A DNA stretch of 36,173 nt, taken from the NCBI GenBank assembly GCA_017938795.1, contig JAGBAV010000051.1:1-36173 (forward strand), read 5' to 3'. Positions 30,765 to 36,173 of the stretch are shown here, piece after piece; positions within the stretch are counted from its first letter, which is position 1; every line of letters starts with the position of its first letter. The stretch is from Clostridia bacterium (GTDB taxonomy: Bacteria; Bacillota; Clostridia; Christensenellales; Aristaeellaceae). Both the position numbers and the translations under genes were made by a program. The notes under the pieces are model-generated. The model had not been told where the DNA came from and ran no database searches. It worked only from the letters and a program-made list of their open reading frames with translations.

Positions 30765-30799
30765 AGAAGCGCAGGTTTTGTCCTGCGCTTCTCTTTTTT
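30765..30799 (+). terminator. Terminator after rmuC
   Basis: An 11-bp perfect stem (30765-30775 and 30782-30792) with a 6-nt loop and a CTTTTTT tail. Confidence 0.9.
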
Positions 30800-30880
30800 C
30801 GCGCGCAGAAACGACAGGGGTTCCGGATGACACGCTATACAATGAGTCCATATATTGTGTGAATGGAGCGGAGGGATTGT

Positions 30881-32959
30881 ATGGCGGAACAGGATCGGGC
30901 GTCCGTATGCGTCGGTGATGGACGCGAAGTGGGGGCGCTGGGAGAGCGCGGTTTTCTCGCCGGGATTGCGGGTGCGCTCAGGCACCGGGGCACGAGAATG
31001 CAGCGCGTGCTGTGCTTCGTAATGATGGCGCTGATGACCTGCGCGCAATTGCCGGGCGGCGGTTATTGCTGTCAGGCGGCGATGTTCGCTGTGCTGCTGC
31101 GGCTGGGGTATCTGGCGGTGCCGGCGTTTGCCGGTATGGCGGCAGGATTTGTCCTCTGCTATGGATTGGGCGATATGGCGGGCTGCTGGCAGCTGCCCTG
31201 CGGCGTATTGCTCTGGCTGTCGTCCTGCCTGTGGGTACGCAGGGCGAGCCGTCTGCCGATGGCGGCCGCAGTATTTTTTGTCATTCTTGGCGGCGGTGTG
31301 GTGGGCGGCGTTCATGCGCCGCTGGAGGCGATCGTCCTCTTTCTGACGGCATGCGCGGGCGCTGGGCTTTCCATTCTGTATGACGGGGCGGCGCTGAGCA
31401 TATGTCATCGGGATGAGCTGGACGGGGAGACGCGTCCGCTGTGTCTGATGGCGGTGTGCGCGTCGCTGCTTGCGGGTCTGCTTGGGCTGCCTCACGGAGA
31501 TGTGTTGGCGATGAGTCTTGCGGCTTATCTGACCATCGAGCATGCTTTTGTCGGCGGAGGGGCGCAGGCTGTGCTTTGCGCGGGCGTGCTTGGCGGCGTG
31601 CTGTCCGTCGGGCTGCGCTGTGCAAATCCTGCGGCTATGCTGCTGTGCGGCGGGTTTCTTGCGGCGGAGCTGCGTGGTTCCGGTCGTCTTCTTGCGTCGT
31701 TCCTCATGACCGTCGGTATGATGGCGGCTGCGGCACTGCTGGGCGGCGAGGCGCAGGATGTCCGTCTGCTGGTCTTTGCCCTTCCGGGGCTGGCACCGTT
31801 TCTGATTCTGCCGCCTGCGCGGCGGGCATTTGTGACGGGAATGATCGAGCGGGCGGTCAAGGAGGAGATGACGCAGTCCGAGGCAGTGGCTGTGCGCTGT
31901 GCGTCGATGATTCACGCATGGGCCGGGCTGTATGAGAATACGGCGAGGATGATGGAGGGGCTCTGCGCCGTACAGGAGGAGAACCCGCAGACCGCGCAGT
32001 GCATCCGCCTGCTGCGCAAGACAAGCGCCGCGGCGCACCAAGTCTGTGAGCGGACGCTTGGAGAGATCCGCCCGGACGACGCCGCATATAAACGCCTGAG
32101 GTATGCGCTGGTGCGCGAGGGGCTGGAGGAAGTGCGCGTGGCCTATGCCCTGCGCATGGGCGAGAAAATGGAGGTGCTGCTGCTCAAGCCGGAGCATGTC
32201 GCGCCGGTATCGCTTCAGCCGCTGGTCAGCCGCGCCTGCGGTGTGATCATGCAGGCCTGCGTCCGGGATGGGCTGCTGACCACACAGGCGCTCTATGAGC
32301 AGGCGGCGCAGATGGATCTGGAGATCGGCGCGGCATGCCGGAGCCGGTCGGGCGAGGACGTCACAGGCGACTGCTATGTTTCCCGTGCGCTGCCCGGCGG
32401 ACGGCATGTGCTGGCGCTGTCCGACGGGATGGGCTGCGGCGCGCCTGCGCTGGAGGAAAGCCATGCCGCGCTGTCGCTGATGGTGGAGGCGCTGCGGGCC
32501 GGGTATACGCGGGCGCAGGCGCTGGACGTCGTCAATGCCCTGATGCTGATGTGCACAGGGCGCGAGATGTATGCGACCATGGATCTGTGCGTATGTGATC
32601 TGCACAGCGGGGAGGCGGCATTTGAGAAGCTGGGCGCATGCGCGTCCTATGTGGTGCGCGAGGGAGAGGTACGCTCTATCGGCGGCGGCGCGCTGCCTGT
32701 CGGCGTGCTGCCGGACGTCGAGTCCCAGTCGCTGAGGATGACGCTTCGTCCGGATGATGTGGTGATCCTGATGACGGACGGTGTCGCAGATGCATACCCT
32801 GGCGGTGAGGAGGCGCTGCGCGGGGCGATCGCGAAGCTGGCGTGGCTGCATCCCCGGGCGGTCGGGGAGAAGCTGATTGCACAGGCGATCGGGGAGGGCG
32901 CTGCGCGGGATGATATGACGGTGCTCTGCGCGCGGGTGCGCAAGCGGATGATTGAATGA
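30881..32959 (+). CDS. spoIIE: Stage II sporulation protein E, PP2C-type phosphatase
   Basis: Membrane serine phosphatase that activates sigma F in the forespore by dephosphorylating SpoIIAA (692 aa). The N-terminal 330 residues hold about ten hydrophobic helices. A helical linker follows. The PP2C domain (about 485-690) has the metal aspartates in VTGDCY and LALSDGMGCG and the late motif VVILMTDGVADAYPG, then ARDDMTVLCARV. I start at 30881, five bases after GGAGGG, instead of the ATG six codons earlier. Shorter than the 827 residues of Bacillus subtilis. It marks the organism as a spore former or a recent descendant of one. It stands alone upstream of tilS. Confidence 0.93.
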   Translation: MAEQDRASVCVGDGREVGALGERGFLAGIAGALRHRGTRMQRVLCFVMMALMTCAQLPGGGYCCQAAMFAVLLRLGYLAVPAFAGMAAGFVLCYGLGDMAGCWQLPCGVLLWLSSCLWVRRASRLPMAAAVFFVILGGGVVGGVHAPLEAIVLFLTACAGAGLSILYDGAALSICHRDELDGETRPLCLMAVCASLLAGLLGLPHGDVLAMSLAAYLTIEHAFVGGGAQAVLCAGVLGGVLSVGLRCANPAAMLLCGGFLAAELRGSGRLLASFLMTVGMMAAAALLGGEAQDVRLLVFALPGLAPFLILPPARRAFVTGMIERAVKEEMTQSEAVAVRCASMIHAWAGLYENTARMMEGLCAVQEENPQTAQCIRLLRKTSAAAHQVCERTLGEIRPDDAAYKRLRYALVREGLEEVRVAYALRMGEKMEVLLLKPEHVAPVSLQPLVSRACGVIMQACVRDGLLTTQALYEQAAQMDLEIGAACRSRSGEDVTGDCYVSRALPGGRHVLALSDGMGCGAPALEESHAALSLMVEALRAGYTRAQALDVVNALMLMCTGREMYATMDLCVCDLHSGEAAFEKLGACASYVVREGEVRSIGGGALPVGVLPDVESQSLRMTLRPDDVVILMTDGVADAYPGGEEALRGAIAKLAWLHPRAVGEKLIAQAIGEGAARDDMTVLCARVRKRMIE

Positions 32960-32967
32960 CTGCAGCT

Positions 32968-33003
32968 GACGGGGAAGGACAAAGGCGTCCGTCCCCGTCT
33001 TTT
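32968..33003 (+). terminator. Terminator after spoIIE
   Basis: Arms GACGGGGA (32968-32975) and TCCCCGTC (32992-32999) with inner GGAC/GTCC pairing, then TTTT. Confidence 0.85.
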
Positions 33004-33100
33004 GCATGCGGTTCAGGCGCTGCATGCAGGCTGCGGGATCCGGCGTACATATAAAGAAGGATGGAAGATTTGGCATTCCTGCATTTTTTGCGATAGCATC

Positions 33101-33129
33101 TTGCCATTTTGGCGGGCAAAGGGTACAAT
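33101..33129 (+). promoter_or_regulatory. Promoter of the tilS-hpt-ftsH operon
   Basis: TTGCCA (33101-33106), 17 bp, TACAAT (33124-33129), 30 bp before the tilS start. Confidence 0.72.
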
Positions 33130-33158
33130 AGAAGCTGTATGGACAGGAGTATGCGACG

Positions 33159-34532
33159 ATGACTGCTGATGAGTTTGCCCTGCGTCTGACGCAGGTGTGC
33201 GGCGTACAGCCGGGCGATCATGTGCTGGCGGCGGTGAGCGGCGGCGCGGATTCAATGGCGCTGCTGCATCTTTTGTGTGCCGTGCGCGGGCGGCTTTCGC
33301 TCAGGGTGTCCTGTGCGCATATGGAGCATGGGATCCGCGGCGGGGCTTCGCTTGAGGATATGGCGTTTGTGCAGACGGCCTGCAGTGCGCTTGGCGTTCC
33401 CTTTTATGGGGAGCGCACTGATGCGCCGGCTCTGGCTGCGCAGCTGCATACCGGAATAGAGGATGCGGCGCGCAGGCTGCGCTATGCCTTCCTGCGGGAG
33501 ACGGCGAAGCGGATCGGCGCGCAGCATATCGCCCTTGCCCATCACGCGCTGGATCAGGCGGAGACGGTGCTGATGCATGCCTGCAGGGGAAGCGATGTGC
33601 GCGGGCTGTGCGCGATGCGCGCGGCTGCGGACGGGCTGATCCGGCCGCTGCTTGCGGCGGAGCCGGGGGAGCTGCGCGGCTATCTCGTGTCGATCGGTGC
33701 ATCATGGCGCGAGGATGAGACCAATCATGATGCCGCATATACGCGCAACAGGCTGCGCCATCATGTGCTGCCTGCGCTGGAGCAGGCATACCCTGGCGCG
33801 GCTCGCGCGCTGGCGCGGCTTGCGGCTGCTGCGCAGCGGGACGAGGCTTACTTTTCAGATGAGATCCGTGCGCGGGAGATTGAGATGATCCCGCTGGCGG
33901 ACGGTACTGCGATCCTGCGCAGTGCGCTTGAGCCGCTGCCTGACGCGCTGCTTGGCCGCGTGATTGCGCGTGCGCTTGCGGCAGCCGGGGTTTCGCAGAA
34001 CGCCGGCGCCATTGAGGATATCATGTCCATGCTGCGCAGCGGCGGTGAGGCGGTCAGCCTCAGCGGCGGCGCGCAGGCGCGTCTTGGCAGGACGTATCTC
34101 TGCATCACGCGCGAAGAGGAGATTGCGCCGACGCCGCTTGCGCTGTCCGGCATGACGACGACGCCTTTTGGCGCGTTTACGGTCAGGGCGGCGCTACCCG
34201 ACGAGACGGGCGACGGTATACGTGCGCAGGTGATTCCGCGCCGTGTGCTGGAGGGCGCGTGCGTAACGCAGCGGCAGGATGGAGACGCCTTTGTTCCTTT
34301 CGGGCGTCATCATGCGAAGAAGCTCAAACGAATGATGATCGACGACGGGATTGAGCGTGCGCTGCGGGGCAGTATGCCTGTGCTGCGCGGCAGCTGCGGC
34401 GTGATCTGGGCGGTCGGGCTGCGGCCGTCGGAGGTCTGCCGCGCTTCAGAAACGGAAGAACAGATGATGGTTGCCTTCTCCGGGTTCCTCCCATATGGCG
34501 GGAGAATGGATGAGGCGGATAATAAATCATAA
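33159..34532 (+). CDS. tilS: tRNA(Ile)-lysidine synthetase
   Basis: Converts C34 of the tRNA-Ile CAU anticodon to lysidine, so that it reads AUA (457 aa). The PP-loop SGGADS is at 27-32. AHMEHGIRGGAS and LAHHALDQAETVLMHACRGS are characteristic blocks of the catalytic domain, followed by RPLL and the ETNHDAAYTRNRLRH block. The C-terminal domain ends with WAVGLRPSEVCR. It is followed by hpt 20 bp later, the order conserved in Firmicutes. Confidence 0.96.
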   Translation: MTADEFALRLTQVCGVQPGDHVLAAVSGGADSMALLHLLCAVRGRLSLRVSCAHMEHGIRGGASLEDMAFVQTACSALGVPFYGERTDAPALAAQLHTGIEDAARRLRYAFLRETAKRIGAQHIALAHHALDQAETVLMHACRGSDVRGLCAMRAAADGLIRPLLAAEPGELRGYLVSIGASWREDETNHDAAYTRNRLRHHVLPALEQAYPGAARALARLAAAAQRDEAYFSDEIRAREIEMIPLADGTAILRSALEPLPDALLGRVIARALAAAGVSQNAGAIEDIMSMLRSGGEAVSLSGGAQARLGRTYLCITREEEIAPTPLALSGMTTTPFGAFTVRAALPDETGDGIRAQVIPRRVLEGACVTQRQDGDAFVPFGRHHAKKLKRMMIDDGIERALRGSMPVLRGSCGVIWAVGLRPSEVCRASETEEQMMVAFSGFLPYGGRMDEADNKS

Positions 34533-34552
34533 ATAATCAGGGGGATACAGCG

Positions 34553-35122
34553 ATGAGCGAAAATACGATCAAGAGGCACATGTACGAGGATATCAAGGAT
34601 GAACTGCTGCTTACGAGGGAAGAAATTGCCGAGCGCGTGCGCGAAATGGGCCGCCAGATCACGGAGGATTTCCGCGGCAAGGATCTGACGGTGATCTGTA
34701 TTCTCAAGGGCGCAGTGGTGTTCTTTGTGGATCTGATCCGCGAGATTGATCTGCCGATCACGATGGACTTCATGGCGATCTCCAGCTATGGCAGCGCGAC
34801 GAAGTCCTCCGGCGTCGTGCGCATCCTCAAGGATCTGGACAAGCCGATCAACGGCAAGCATGTGCTGATCGTCGAGGATATCGTCGATTCCGGCATGACG
34901 CTCTCCTTCCTCAAGGAGAATCTGATCAGCCGCGGCGCTGCCTCTCTGCATATCGCGACCCTGCTGGATAAGCCGGAGCGCCGCCGTGTGCCGCTGAAGG
35001 CGGATTATTTCGGCTTCACGATTCCGGATGAGTTCGTCGTCGGCTATGGCCTTGACTATGACGAGAAGTATCGCAATCTTCCGGATATCGGCGTGCTCAG
35101 GCCGGAGGTTTACGAGAAGTAA
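34553..35122 (+). CDS. hpt: Hypoxanthine phosphoribosyltransferase
   Basis: Purine salvage enzyme making IMP or GMP from hypoxanthine or guanine with PRPP (189 aa). The PRPP-binding loop VLIVEDIVDSGMT is at 104-116, flanked by the flexible-loop SSYGSATKSSG and the late DKPERRRVPLKADYFGF and VGYGLDYDEKYRNLP motifs. GGGGG lies before the ATG. Located between tilS and ftsH as in Bacillus and Clostridia. Confidence 0.96.
   Translation: MSENTIKRHMYEDIKDELLLTREEIAERVREMGRQITEDFRGKDLTVICILKGAVVFFVDLIREIDLPITMDFMAISSYGSATKSSGVVRILKDLDKPINGKHVLIVEDIVDSGMTLSFLKENLISRGAASLHIATLLDKPERRRVPLKADYFGFTIPDEFVVGYGLDYDEKYRNLPDIGVLRPEVYEK

Positions 35123-36173
<1,051 letters not shown>

Noticed and set aside
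29090-33076. Very long open frame of 1328 codons on the minus strand
   Set aside because: It lies antisense to rmuC and spoIIE, is rich in His/Arg/Gln/Ala low-complexity sequence and has no domain; it is a GC-rich shadow frame. The same holds for the long plus-strand frames at 946-2418, 4209-6053 and 5930-7225.

Overview
The window looks like chromosomal DNA of a GC-rich, spore-forming member of the Clostridia, probably from the gut. The evidence is a SpoIIE-type phosphatase next to tilS-hpt-ftsH, LplB/LplC-type sugar permeases with a matching solute-binding protein, a family 11 rhamnogalacturonan lyase, strong AGGAGG ribosome binding sites and Gram-positive promoters. Genus cannot be assigned by eye.

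Layout. (1) 1-7,250, minus strand: a pectin (rhamnogalacturonan-I) utilisation locus with an SGNH esterase, a PL11 lyase without signal peptide, a NodB-type deacetylase, then, after a terminator and a new promoter, two ABC permeases and a solute-binding protein cut by the window edge. (2) 7,250-10,280: a SpoU-type RNA methyltransferase, a secreted SH3 protein and a leucine-rich-repeat protein. (3) 10,420-13,980: a less GC-rich cassette of response regulator, ABC ATPase, permease and histidine kinase, of the antimicrobial-peptide resistance type, closed by two terminators. (4) 13,980-14,780: one small gene and degenerate sequence. (5) 14,781-28,436: an integrated element in a tRNA-Pro(GGG) gene. 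It has a 46-bp direct repeat of the tRNA 3' part at both ends, a tyrosine integrase beside the intact tRNA, and paired GTGTACCC arm-type repeats 22 bp apart at each end. (6) 28,470-36,173: GC-rich housekeeping DNA with a membrane-anchored protein, rmuC, spoIIE, tilS, hpt and ftsH (cut by the window edge).

The element has three parts. The first (15,020-23,244) is a cargo regulon: an operon of radical SAM enzyme, DegV/FakB-like protein, DUF308 membrane protein and a frameshifted metK; a divergent gene that looks like a radical SAM protein without its cluster cysteines; a TetR-family regulator; and a patatin-like lipase with an AI-2E-type membrane protein. Three of its promoters share one geometry: TGTCC, then exactly 24 bp, then the -10 box. 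Two of these, plus a third site, carry the full inverted repeat GGACA-N12-TGTCC. I read this as a TetR-family-controlled lipid or envelope regulon. The second part (23,289-25,203) is decayed mobile-element DNA: two small regulators each broken by one stop codon, an ArdC C-terminal fragment and an intact serine recombinase. The third (25,258-26,945) is a tightly coupled two-gene unit under a palindromic promoter: a 371-residue cytoplasmic protein and a four-helix membrane protein. Its place next to the integrase and its architecture suggest a possible anti-phage or anti-plasmid system; this is inference.

The best candidates for something undescribed are the two-gene unit at 25,258-26,888 and the TetR/radical SAM/pseudo-radical SAM/patatin regulon at 15,020-23,244.
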